From an uncultured Panacagrimonas sp. (GTDB lineage Bacteria; Pseudomonadota; Gammaproteobacteria; Nevskiales; Nevskiaceae), in contig CAMLNE010000273.1 in assembly GCA_946481265.1 (NCBI GenBank), positions 1-5,823 of the forward strand: DNA of 5,823 nucleotides. Direction: 5' to 3'. The position numbers and the translations under genes were made by a program. Shown here one piece after another: positions 1 to 5,823 of the stretch (the first letter of the stretch is position 1; every line of letters starts with the position of its first letter). Under the pieces are notes generated by a model that saw nothing but the letters and a program-made list of their open reading frames with translations, was not told the DNA's origin and made no database searches.

Positions 1-167
1 GCGTCCTTCTTGGCCACCGCGGTGACCAGGACGACGGTGTCATCCATGCGCACGACCACCGACGCGGAGGCCTGGCGCGCGATATGCCCGGTCTCGAGCG
101 TGACGCTATGCGCGCCGTAGGGGAAGGTCTTGGTGACGGGGGTGGCGGGCAGCGCGGGAATTCCCAT
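1..167 (-). CDS. pnp: Polyribonucleotide nucleotidyltransferase (PNPase), N-terminal fragment
   Basis: This is the first 55 codons of PNPase; the gene runs off the low-coordinate edge of the window. PNPase is the phosphorolytic 3'-to-5' exoribonuclease of the RNA degradosome and releases nucleoside diphosphates from RNA. The visible residues match the start of the first RNase PH-like domain: F-x-Y-G near residue 15, then VTLETG, an I-A-R-Q-A-S/T motif, and MDDT followed by V-x-V-T-A/V. These align well with the E. coli N-terminus, which has YGQHTVTLETG and then MDDT. The ATG at 165-167 is chosen because it gives a normal N-terminal length, about five residues longer than E. coli. Its ribosome-binding site is weak, with only GAG about nine bases upstream. 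The gene lies 59 bases after rpsO, the usual gammaproteobacterial order, and behind a probable terminator. Its expression may therefore depend on readthrough or on a promoter not recognised here. Identity is secure; the rest of the protein is not visible. Confidence 0.95.
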   Translation of the reverse strand, partial: MGIPALPATPVTKTFPYGAHSVTLETGHIARQASASVVVRMDDTVVLVTAVAKKD

Positions 168-209
168 TATTCAGGCTCGCAGGTGGAAGACGAAGGAGGA
201 GCGACTCGC

Positions 210-239
210 AAACAAAACTGCGCCGCTTAGCGGCGCAGT
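210..239 (-). terminator. Probable intrinsic terminator (or attenuator) at the end of rpsO
   Basis: Bases 217-226 and 230-239 are perfect 10-base inverted repeats separated by three bases (227-229). Read on the minus strand, the stem is ACTGCGCCGC / GCGGCGCAGT, followed directly by TTTGTTTG, which gives a U-rich 3' run. This is the form of a Rho-independent terminator. The three-base loop is the TAA stop codon of rpsO, and the upstream arm encodes its last three residues. The plus-strand side has no U run after the stem, so termination is expected only for minus-strand transcription. It separates rpsO from pnp, where E. coli also has an attenuating terminator. The interrupted U run suggests incomplete termination. 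Confidence 0.8.
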
Positions 240-496
240 CCGAGTTCGGCGATCAGCTTCGTGTAGCGCGCTTCGTCCTTGCGCTTCAGGTAGTCCAGCA
301 GGCTGCGACGCTGGTTGACCATCTTGAGCAGGCCGCGCCGGGAATGGTGGTCCTTGGCGTGCTGTTCGAAGTGACCGCCCAGATCCGAAATACGCGCGGA
401 CAGAAGGGCCACCTGCACCTCGGGCGAGCCCGTATCGTTGTTGCCGCGGGCGTACTTCTGAACCACGCCCTGCTTCTGTTCTACCGAAAGGGTCAT
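227..496 (-). CDS. rpsO: 30S ribosomal protein S15
   Basis: This encodes an 89-residue protein, the same length as E. coli S15. S15 binds the central domain of 16S rRNA early in assembly and helps build the platform of the 30S subunit. Family-defining stretches are clear: [13 protein letters not shown] near residues 21-33, then [26 protein letters not shown], and the terminal LGLRR. The ATG at 494-496 is preferred over an in-frame start 36 bases upstream because it gives the family N-terminus (MTLS, compared with MSLS in E. coli). It also has a GGAG ribosome-binding site (505-508) eight bases upstream. The gene lies 70 bases after truB with its own candidate promoter, and its stop codon is embedded in the terminator hairpin. 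E. coli S15 represses its own mRNA through a leader pseudoknot. A weak 5-bp stem (TTGTT/AACAA) is visible in this leader, but I cannot show an S15 binding site. Confidence 0.98.
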   Translation of the reverse strand: MTLSVEQKQGVVQKYARGNNDTGSPEVQVALLSARISDLGGHFEQHAKDHHSRRGLLKMVNQRRSLLDYLKRKDEARYTKLIAELGLRR

Positions 497-540
497 CTCA
501 AACACTCCAAACCTAGATTGTTGTCTTAACAAAGCTCGTC

Positions 541-570
541 ATTCTAGCTGGCCGGACGCCAGCGCCTCAA
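541..570 (-). promoter_or_regulatory. Candidate sigma-70 promoter for rpsO
   Basis: On the minus strand, TTGAGG (565-570, four of six matches to the -35 consensus) is followed after 18 bases by TAGAAT (541-546, five of six matches to the -10 consensus). This places a start site near position 534, giving a leader of roughly 38 bases before the rpsO ATG. The -35 box overlaps the truB stop codon. E. coli rpsO likewise has a promoter of its own between truB and rpsO, which supports the call by position. Two short hexamers can match by chance, so confidence is moderate. Confidence 0.4.
547..563 (-). other. Short hairpin just after the truB stop codon
   Basis: The inverted repeat GCTGGC (547-552) and GCCAGC (558-563) encloses a five-base loop, three bases beyond the truB stop codon. 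No U run follows it, so it is not an intrinsic terminator. It lies entirely within the spacer of the candidate rpsO promoter. It could stabilise the 3' end of a processed truB transcript, or it could be chance in G+C-rich DNA. Confidence 0.4.
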
Positions 571-1517
571 GCCGCAATCGTCCCGCCGAGCCAGCGTTTT
601 GGGCTCAGGCGCCCATCTGGGCCGAATTGCCCCACTGCCCGCAGCATTCCGGCCCCATCCATCACCGCGACCGGCACTTCGCCGACTGCATCAGGGGGTT
701 GTGCGCAGTCGATCGCCTGCCCGCGCCAGATCCGGTGCAGGGCCTCCGGGGAAAGGCGGACCTGCGGCCAGTGCCGAACCGCGCACGACAGCGGCAGGAG
801 GGTCGAGTCCAGTTCGGCCCGATCCCGGGCGGCCAGCTGCGCAAGTTCGTCCACGGTCCACATCCGGGCACTTGAAAAGGGCCCGACGCAGGTGCGCCGC
901 AGGCCCGCCAGGTGCGCGCACTGGCCCAGCGCGGCTGCCAGATCCTCGACCAGGGTGCGGATGTAGGTGCCCTTGGAGCAGGTCACTGTCGCCTCGATCA
1001 ATCCTTCCTCGTCCAGGCGGAAATCCAGTGCGTGGATGTGCACCTGGCGCGGCGCGCGCTCGACCTCGGTCCCCGCGCGGGCGAGCTCGTACAGGCGCCG
1101 GCCCTCGTGCTTGAGCGCGGAATACATGGGGGGAACCTGGAGGATGGGGCCCAGGAAGCGCGACTTGACCGCTTCGAAGTCACCAACCCCCACCCCCGCC
1201 GGCTCGGAAGTCGCGATCACTTCGCCTTCGGCATCGCCGGTGGAGGTGCGGCTGCCGAGGCTCACCCGCGCCAGGTAGGTCTTGTCGGACTCCAGCAGCA
1301 GCCCGCAGAGCTTGGTGGCCTCACCGAAGCAGACGGGCAACATGCCGGTGGCCAGCGGGTCCAGGCTGCCGGTATGGCCTGCCTTGTCCGCTTCGAACAG
1401 CCGTCGGACCTGTTGCAAGGCCTGGTTGGAGCTCAGGCCGAGCGGCTTGTCGAGCAGCAGGATGCCGTCGATCGCGCGACGTGGCGCGCGGCTCCGCGGT
1501 TGATCAGTCCTGGTCAC
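567..1517 (-). CDS. truB: tRNA pseudouridine(55) synthase TruB
   Basis: TruB isomerises U55 in the T loop of elongator tRNAs to pseudouridine and also helps tRNA fold. The 316-residue product is close to the 314 of E. coli. It opens with the family block IDGILLLDKPLGLSSNQAL (about residues 16-34). The catalytic aspartate is D53 in GHTGSLDPLATG. The active-site tyrosine follows in SDKTY (Y81), then RTSTGDAEG (90-98), VPPMYSALKHEGRRLYELAR, and the CSKGTYIRTLVEDL motif (180-193) with its conserved arginine. The last 70 or so residues resemble a PUA domain. The GTG at 1515-1517 is chosen because it gives the usual short N-terminus and has GGA five bases upstream; it overlaps the rbfA 3' end by 14 bases, suggesting translational coupling. 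An in-frame ATG at 1551-1553 would add 12 basic residues and deepen the overlap to 50 bases; it is less likely but not excluded. Confidence 0.96.
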   Translation of the reverse strand: MTRTDQPRSRAPRRAIDGILLLDKPLGLSSNQALQQVRRLFEADKAGHTGSLDPLATGMLPVCFGEATKLCGLLLESDKTYLARVSLGSRTSTGDAEGEVIATSEPAGVGVGDFEAVKSRFLGPILQVPPMYSALKHEGRRLYELARAGTEVERAPRQVHIHALDFRLDEEGLIEATVTCSKGTYIRTLVEDLAAALGQCAHLAGLRRTCVGPFSSARMWTVDELAQLAARDRAELDSTLLPLSCAVRHWPQVRLSPEALHRIWRGQAIDCAQPPDAVGEVPVAVMDGAGMLRAVGQFGPDGRLSPKRWLGGTIAA

Positions 1518-1902
1518 TTTCCGTCGTCGGCTTGCGGTCGGACGCCACCGCATCGCGGATCAGGCGGGTCAGCCTGTCGGCCTGGCGGATCTGCGTGTCC
1601 GCCCGGAAGTGCAGCTGGGGCGTGTAGCGCATGCGCAGGCGCGCACCCAGTCCTTTGCGCAGCAGCGGTACTGCGCCATGCAAGGCCTTCACGGCCTGCG
1701 CGAGTTCCTCCTCAGACTTGAGTGAGCTCACCAGCACTGTGGCATTGCGCAGGTCGGGCGAGGCGTCGACCTGCGTGATCGATACGCCGGCCAGCCGCGG
1801 ATCCGTCAGCGTGCCGACGATCAGTTCCGCCAGCTCGCGCTGGATCTGCGTATTGATGCGCAGCTTGCGCGGATATTCTCTCCTGCGGGCACCGTTCGAA
1901 AT
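1504..1902 (-). CDS. rbfA: Ribosome-binding factor A (5' end uncertain)
   Basis: RbfA is a small KH-fold protein that binds the 30S subunit and is needed for late 16S rRNA maturation and cold adaptation. The family is recognised from EYPRKLRINTQIQRELAELI, then TDPRLAGVSITQVDASPDLRNATVLVS, LRKGLGARLRMRYTPQLHF, and a C-terminal helix ending in an acidic tail. Without the uncertain leader the protein is about 124 residues; from the coordinate given it is 132, compared with 133 in E. coli. The start is a real problem. The frame holds no ATG, GTG or TTG between the conserved N-terminus and well into the upstream gene. The coordinate given uses an ATT codon (1900-1902) as a placeholder. Other possibilities are CTG at 1918-1920, overlapping the upstream TGA, or a one-base indel that would connect an ATG (1911-1913) or GTG (1890-1892) from another frame. 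The gene is placed correctly, directly before truB. Confidence 0.88.
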   Translation of the reverse strand: MSNGARRREYPRKLRINTQIQRELAELIVGTLTDPRLAGVSITQVDASPDLRNATVLVSSLKSEEELAQAVKALHGAVPLLRKGLGARLRMRYTPQLHFRADTQIRQADRLTRLIRDAVASDRKPTTESDQD

Positions 1903-1916
1903 GATCTGCGCATGGC

Positions 1917-2576
1917 TCAGTCGCGACCCGGCGCCCCGGGCGGGAAGAACGCGCGATACGGCCGCGCCTCGTCCACCGCCCGCGCAAAGGAGGGCCGGCC
2001 CAGCAAGCGCTGTCGGTAGGCGCTGGCTTCGGGAAACCTCGACCCCATCGGATGGACCCAGTCCGCATAGAACAGCGCCGGCGCCGCCGCGCAGTCCGCG
2101 AAGCCGAAGCCCGAGGTCAGCGCCCACTCCCTTCCGCGCATCGCGCCGTCCAGCCAGGCATACGCGGAATCGAGCAGCTCGCGGGCTTCGCCCACGCCCT
2201 GCGGGTCGCGGGATGCTGGAGCGCGCAGCGCGTCGAGCACGATCTTCTGCATGGGCGTCATGACGTAGTTGTCGAAGAAGCGATCCATCGTCCGCGCCTC
2301 GAGCGCTGCATCGTGCTGCCGCGAAAGCAGCGGCGAAGCGCCCGGGTGATGCAGATCGAGGTACTCGATGATGATGCTCGCCTCCACCACCGTCCGGCTT
2401 CCGTCGACCAGCACCGGCATGCGCCGGAGCGGCCATAAGACGGCATGCTCGGCTGCGACCTGCGGAGTATCCGGCGACAGCATCCTGAACTCGAACGGCG
2501 TCGCGTTCTCGTACAGGGCGATCAGGACCTTCTGGCAATAGGACGAAAAAGGATGCCCGTAGACCTTCAGCGACAT
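1917..2576 (-). CDS. Glutathione S-transferase family protein
   Basis: This is a 219-residue cytosolic GST-fold protein; the specific substrate is unknown. The N-terminal thioredoxin-like domain (about 1-80) starts LKVYGHPFSSYCQKVLIALYE. The serines at 11-12 and cysteine 14 occupy the catalytic position, and the RMPVLVDG stretch (52-59) carries the cis-proline P54. The glutathione-anchoring motif, normally Glu-Ser, reads E65-A66-S67. The helical C-terminal domain includes FFDNYVMTPMQKIV and ADCAAAPALFYADWVHP (160-176). The usual Ser/Thr-x-x-Asp N-capping box here has Gly at position 158. The ATG at 2574-2576 is chosen because a perfect AAGGAGG lies seven bases upstream; a GTG at 2580-2582 is too close to it. 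Base composition resembles the neighbouring genes, so there is no obvious sign of recent transfer. Its place between infB and rbfA is unusual. Family assignment is firm; a role in translation or in stress detoxification is open. Confidence 0.9.
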   Translation of the reverse strand: MSLKVYGHPFSSYCQKVLIALYENATPFEFRMLSPDTPQVAAEHAVLWPLRRMPVLVDGSRTVVEASIIIEYLDLHHPGASPLLSRQHDAALEARTMDRFFDNYVMTPMQKIVLDALRAPASRDPQGVGEARELLDSAYAWLDGAMRGREWALTSGFGFADCAAAPALFYADWVHPMGSRFPEASAYRQRLLGRPSFARAVDEARPYRAFFPPGAPGRD

Positions 2577-2583
2577 TCCCACG

Positions 2584-2590
2584 CCTCCTT
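2584..2590 (-). promoter_or_regulatory. Strong ribosome-binding site of the GST-like gene
   Basis: The minus strand reads AAGGAGG here, fully complementary to the 16S rRNA anti-Shine-Dalgarno core, and ends seven bases before the ATG at 2574-2576. It decides the start in favour of that ATG over the nearby GTG (2580-2582). It is the best ribosome-binding site in the window, stronger than those of infB, rbfA, truB, rpsO or pnp. Confidence 0.85.
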
Positions 2591-2615
2591 GCCCAGGCCC
2601 TGGTTCGAGGCGTCA

Positions 2616-2634
2616 CCGGGTCGCGAGGACCCGG
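2616..2634 (-). other. Perfect 7-bp hairpin in the infB to GST spacer
   Basis: The inverted repeats CCGGGTC and GACCCGG (2616-2622 and 2628-2634) enclose a five-base loop, ten bases after the infB stop codon. The downstream minus-strand sequence is G+C-rich without a U run, so intrinsic termination is not supported. Possible roles are protecting the 3' end of the infB segment from exonucleases or acting as a processing site. A shorter 11-base palindrome (2593-2603, CCAGGCCCTGG) lies between it and the ribosome-binding site. Confidence 0.5.
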
Positions 2635-2644
2635 ATGCACCCGC

Positions 2645-5320
2645 TCAGGCTTCGGCCTTGACCGTTCGCTTGACTTCCACGCGGTCGAAACATTCGATCT
2701 GGTCGCCGGCCTTCACGTCGTTGTAGTTCTTCACGCCGATGCCGCACTCGGTGCCGGCCTCGACCTTCTGAACGTCGTCCTTGAAGCGGCGCAGCGACTC
2801 GAGCGTGCCCTCGTAGACCACCGCCTGGTTGCGCAGCACACGGATCGGCAGATTGCGCTGCACGGCGCCTTCGATCACCAGGCAGCCGGCGATGTTGCCG
2901 AACTTGCTGGAGCGGAAGACGTCGCGCACCTGCGCGATACCCACGATCTGCTCGCGGATTTCGGTGCCGAGCAGACCCTGGATGGCATCGCTCACATCGT
3001 CGATCACCTGATAGATGATCGAGTAGTAGCGAACGTCGATGCCGCTGTCCTGGATGCGCTTGCGCGCCACGTTATCGGCGCGCACGTTGAAGCCGATGAT
3101 GATGGCCTTGGAGGCAAGGGCGAGATCCACGTCGGACTCGCTGATGCCACCAATGGTCGCCGACAGCACGTTCACGCGCACTTCCGCGCTGGGCAGCTTG
3201 CGCAGCGCTTCAGCCAGCGCCTCGGCGGAGCCCTGCACGTCCGCCTTGATCATGAGATTGAGCTGCTTGATCTCGCCTTCGTTCTCGCCCATGCGCGCGA
3301 AGATTTCGTTCATGCGCACGGTCTGCGACTGCGCGATCTTCTGCTCGCGCTGCTTGGTTTCACGCAGGATCGCCAGTTCACGTGCCTTGCGCTCGTCGGC
3401 CACGACGACGATGTCGTCGCCTGCGTCCGGCACGCCCGACAGGCCCAGCACCTGGACGGGAATGGATGGACCGGCTTCCTTCACCGGCTTGCCCGCCTCG
3501 TCGAACATCGCACGCACGCGGCCGAAATGCGGGCCGGTGAGGATCACGTCGCCCTGTCGCAGCGTACCGGCACGCACCAGCACGGTGGCGACCGGACCAC
3601 GGCCCTTCTCCAGCGAGGACTCGACCACCTGGCCACGCGCGGGCACGTCGACCGCCGCCTTGAGCTCCAGCACCTCGGCCTGCAGCAGGATCGCATCGAG
3701 CAGCTCGTCGATGCCCTGGCCGGTCACCGAGGACACACCGACGATCTGAACATCGCCGCCGAAGTCCTCAGCCACCACCTCTTCCTTGAGCAGGTCGTTC
3801 TTGACGCGCAGCAGGTCGGACTGCTGCTTGTCGATCTTGGTCACGGCCACGACCATCGGCGCGCCCGCGGAGCGGGCATGCTGGATCGCCTCGCGGGTCT
3901 GCGGCATCACGCCATCATCGCCGGCCACGACAAGGATCACGACGTCGGTGATCTGCGCGCCGCGTGCACGCATGCGGGTAAACGCAGCATGGCCCGGCGT
4001 ATCGAGGAATGTCACCACGCCCTTGTCGGTCTTCACATGGTAGGCGCCGATGTGCTGCGTGATGCCTCCGGCCTCGCCCGCGGCAACGCGGGTCTTGCGC
4101 ATGTAGTCGAGCAACGAGGTCTTGCCGTGGTCGACATGGCCCATGATGGTCACGACCGGCGGACGCGCCTCCTGCGGCACATCCCTCTTCTCGCCTTCGA
4201 CGGCCTGGATCAGGCCCTCTTCGAACTCGCTGCCCTTGACGATCTTCGCCTTGTGGCCGAGCTCCTCGACCATCAGCACGGCCGTGTCCTGGTCGAGCAT
4301 CTGATTGATGGTCGCCATGACACCGTTCTTCATCATGACCTTGATGAGCTCGGTTGCCTTGATCGCCATCCGGTTGGCCAGATCCGCCACCGTGATGCCC
4401 TCCGGCACCTCAACTTCGCGCACGATCGGCGCGAGCGGCTTTTCGAACTGGTGCGCATTCTCGACGCGCACCTGTCCCGTGGGCTTGCGCTTCTTCTTGT
4501 CGCGCTTGCCGCCCTTGCCCTCGGCGACGTGCAGCTCCTGCCGATGATGGGTGCGATCGCGTTCCCGGTCCGGCTTGGCGTCGGTGGCCCCGGGCTTCTT
4601 GGCCGTGGCGGTCGGTGTCGTCACAGGCGCCGGAACTGGCGTCGCCAGCCTGGCCTCGGCGGAGCGACGCAGATTCTCCTCGGCTCGGCGGCGTGAACTT
4701 TCCGCCTCCATCTTGGCCCGGTAGATCGGGTCGTTCTTGAACCGCTCTTCGTGCTCAAGCCGGGCGCGCTCGGCGGCCTCGGCCTCGGCCTTGATCCGGG
4801 CGGCCTCTTCCTCCTGCTGCCTGCGCGCCTCTTCCTCCTCAGTGCGCAGCAGTTCTGCCTCGGCGGCGGCGCGTGCGGCGGCGGCTTCGCGCTCTGCCGC
4901 GGCCTGAGCGAGCGCCTGCTCGGCATCCACGTCCGACGGTGCTTGGACGACGACTTCCTCCGGCACCTGCGCCGCCGGCTGCTGGCCTACCGGCGGCTCG
5001 GCCTTGAACACCTTCTTCTTCCGCACCTCGACGCTGACCGTCTTGGTCGGCAGGCCACGCCCGCCACCGAGCCTGAGCTCCGACGTCTCCTTGCGCTTGA
5101 GCGTGATGCGGTTCGGGCTGGCCGCGCCAGCGGAAGCCGCCGTGCCCAGCGGAGCACGCGTCTTCTGGCGCAAGTAGCCGAGCAGGGCCATCTTGTCGGC
5201 CGACGACAGGGGGGACTTGGCGTCTTCCGCCGCGACACCGGCCTCCCGGAGCTGCGATAGCAACTCGTCGACGGGCCGCTTGAGTTCGTTGGCGAAGTTC
5301 TGGACTGTTACCGTTGACAT
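2645..5320 (-). CDS. infB: Translation initiation factor IF-2
   Basis: IF2 is the GTPase that brings formylmethionyl-tRNA to the 30S subunit and promotes 50S joining. The 891-residue product matches the 890 of E. coli. Domains in order are: a first IF2_N module (1-50); an IF2-associated segment with [14 protein letters not shown] (70-83); a charged Ala/Glu/Arg coiled coil (about 131-225); a basic linker with KRDKKKRKP; a second IF2_N module (about 303-352); the G domain; then domains II to IV ending in RFKDDVQKV and [15 protein letters not shown] motifs are GHVDHGKT (394-401), GGIT (418-421), DTPGH (440-444) and TKID (494-497), the last with Thr where Asn is usual. The start at 5318-5320 gives the family N-terminus MSTVTV, although no Shine-Dalgarno sequence precedes it. 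An in-frame ATG at 5357-5359, overlapping the nusA stop and preceded by AGAAGG, would add 13 residues. The gap after nusA is 31 bases, consistent with one operon. Confidence 0.98.
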   Translation of the reverse strand: MSTVTVQNFANELKRPVDELLSQLREAGVAAEDAKSPLSSADKMALLGYLRQKTRAPLGTAASAGAASPNRITLKRKETSELRLGGGRGLPTKTVSVEVRKKKVFKAEPPVGQQPAAQVPEEVVVQAPSDVDAEQALAQAAAEREAAAARAAAEAELLRTEEEEARRQQEEEAARIKAEAEAAERARLEHEERFKNDPIYRAKMEAESSRRRAEENLRRSAEARLATPVPAPVTTPTATAKKPGATDAKPDRERDRTHHRQELHVAEGKGGKRDKKKRKPTGQVRVENAHQFEKPLAPIVREVEVPEGITVADLANRMAIKATELIKVMMKNGVMATINQMLDQDTAVLMVEELGHKAKIVKGSEFEEGLIQAVEGEKRDVPQEARPPVVTIMGHVDHGKTSLLDYMRKTRVAAGEAGGITQHIGAYHVKTDKGVVTFLDTPGHAAFTRMRARGAQITDVVILVVAGDDGVMPQTREAIQHARSAGAPMVVAVTKIDKQQSDLLRVKNDLLKEEVVAEDFGGDVQIVGVSSVTGQGIDELLDAILLQAEVLELKAAVDVPARGQVVESSLEKGRGPVATVLVRAGTLRQGDVILTGPHFGRVRAMFDEAGKPVKEAGPSIPVQVLGLSGVPDAGDDIVVVADERKARELAILRETKQREQKIAQSQTVRMNEIFARMGENEGEIKQLNLMIKADVQGSAEALAEALRKLPSAEVRVNVLSATIGGISESDVDLALASKAIIIGFNVRADNVARKRIQDSGIDVRYYSIIYQVIDDVSDAIQGLLGTEIREQIVGIAQVRDVFRSSKFGNIAGCLVIEGAVQRNLPIRVLRNQAVVYEGTLESLRRFKDDVQKVEAGTECGIGVKNYNDVKAGDQIECFDRVEVKRTVKAEA

Positions 5321-5351
5321 GATGGCGTCGATTGGTTGGGGCGGCGGTCGA

Positions 5352-5823
5352 TCAGGCATAGACCTTCTGACGTGCCGACATGATCAGCGCCTGCGCATCG
5401 CTTTCGTTCATTTCGAGTACCTCGAGCAGCTCGTCGGTGGCCAGGTCGGCGAGGTTCTCGGCGGTGACGATGCCGGCCGCGGCCAGGCCGTAGGCGAGGT
5501 CCTCGGTCATGCCTTCGACAGCCAGCAGGTCTTCCGCCGGTGCGACGTCCGCGGCACGCTCCGCCTTGGCGATGGCCTTCGTCAGGAGCACGTCCTGGGC
5601 ACGAGAACGCAGCTCCTCGACGATGTTCTCGTCGAATTCCTCGATATGCAGCAGCTCCTCGGCCGGCACGTACGCGACTTCCTCAAGCGTGGTGAAGCCT
5701 TCGTCCACCAGGACGCCGGCGACCTCCGCGTCGACGTCGAGCTCGGCCATGAACAGCTCGAGCACGCCGCGATTCTCCTCGTCCTTCTTGGATTCGAGGT
5801 CGGCCGTGGTCATCACGTTGAGG
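5352..5823 (-). CDS. nusA: Transcription elongation/termination factor NusA, C-terminal part
   Basis: The last 156 complete codons are visible; the gene continues past the high-coordinate edge. NusA binds RNA polymerase and nascent RNA, modulating pausing, termination and antitermination. The fragment opens with L-N-V-M-T-x-x-D-L, the junction after the KH domains (E. coli LNVMTVDDL). It then holds two acidic helix-hairpin-helix repeats. The first contains [20 protein letters not shown] and the second [20 protein letters not shown] followed by [12 protein letters not shown]. These correspond to E. coli AR1 and AR2. In E. coli, AR2 contacts the RNA polymerase alpha C-terminal domain and masks the RNA-binding domains. 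The protein ends [12 protein letters not shown]. An internal GTG/ATG pair at 5811-5816 could look like a start, but the frame is open to the window edge and the homology continues through it. Identity is secure. Confidence 0.97.
   Translation of the reverse strand, partial: LNVMTTADLESKKDEENRGVLELFMAELDVDAEVAGVLVDEGFTTLEEVAYVPAEELLHIEEFDENIVEELRSRAQDVLLTKAIAKAERAADVAPAEDLLAVEGMTEDLAYGLAAAGIVTAENLADLATDELLEVLEMNESDAQALIMSARQKVYA

Noticed and set aside
156..165. Perfect palindrome GGGAATTCCC at the pnp start codon
   Set aside because: As RNA it can form only a 3-bp stem with a four-base loop, and ten-base palindromes are common by chance; no regulator can be named.
497..532. In-frame upstream start adding 12 residues to S15
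   Set aside because: The added residues do not match the S15 family, and the ATG at 494-496 has the proper spacing from GGAG and the exact family length.
912..1721. Plus-strand open frame (269 codons) across truB and rbfA
   Set aside because: It is antisense to two conserved genes, has no recognisable domain, and has a low-complexity translation; it is best explained as a shadow of their codon bias.
1821..1913. Thirty-codon frame starting at the ATG just after the GST stop
   Set aside because: It has no ribosome-binding site and is arginine/serine-rich, as expected for a shifted frame. It is noted only as a possible remnant of the rbfA start.
1921..2640. Open frame continuing upstream from rbfA through the GST-like gene, suggesting a 378-residue fusion
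   Set aside because: The upstream part is Arg/Gly/Ala-rich out-of-frame sequence opposite no homology. The GST frame in the same DNA is clearly the coding one, so there is no true fusion, only an unclosed frame.
3527..4696. Long plus-strand open frame (389 codons) antisense to infB
   Set aside because: It lies wholly opposite the conserved IF2 G domain and linker, its translation is His/Arg/Leu-rich with no recognisable domain, and long antisense frames are expected in G+C-rich coding DNA.
1..5823. Search for CRISPR repeats, tRNA genes, insertion sequences, toxin-antitoxin pairs or defence genes
   Set aside because: Reading both strands showed no spaced direct repeats, no cloverleaf or terminal inverted repeats with a transposase, and no related protein motifs; the window is almost fully occupied by core genes.

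Overview
The window is a stretch of the conserved nusA-infB-rbfA-truB-rpsO-pnp translation and RNA-metabolism cluster, read entirely on the minus strand. The high G+C content, IF2 with a complete N-terminal region, NusA with two C-terminal acidic repeats, and truB followed directly by rpsO and pnp all point to a gammaproteobacterium. The genus cannot be named from sequence alone. Nothing suggests a plasmid, phage or genomic island.

In transcription order, from high to low coordinates, the window holds: the 3' end of nusA (5823 to 5352); infB, encoding IF2 (5320 to 2645); a gene for a glutathione S-transferase-like protein (2576 to 1917); rbfA (about 1902 to 1504); truB (1517 to 567); rpsO (496 to 227); and the first 55 codons of pnp (167 to 1). 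The spacing is tight. The rbfA 3' end overlaps truB by 14 bases, and the longest non-coding gap is 70 bases, so no gene-free stretch approaches 300 bases. A perfect 10-bp stem with a 3-base loop followed by a U-rich run marks the end of rpsO. A candidate promoter lies across the truB stop codon in front of rpsO.

The core genes act together. NusA controls elongation and termination, IF2 delivers initiator tRNA, RbfA matures the 30S subunit, TruB makes tRNA pseudouridine-55, S15 nucleates assembly of the 30S platform, and PNPase degrades RNA. The outlier is the GST-like gene between infB and rbfA, which are normally adjacent. It carries the strongest ribosome-binding site in the window.

The points most worth a second look are the GST insertion, the absence of any ATG, GTG or TTG start in the rbfA reading frame just downstream of it, the rpsO terminator whose loop is the stop codon, and a Thr-for-Asn change in the IF2 G4 motif. 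I found no CRISPR array, tRNA, rRNA, insertion sequence or defence system, and no sign of a wholly new multi-gene system.
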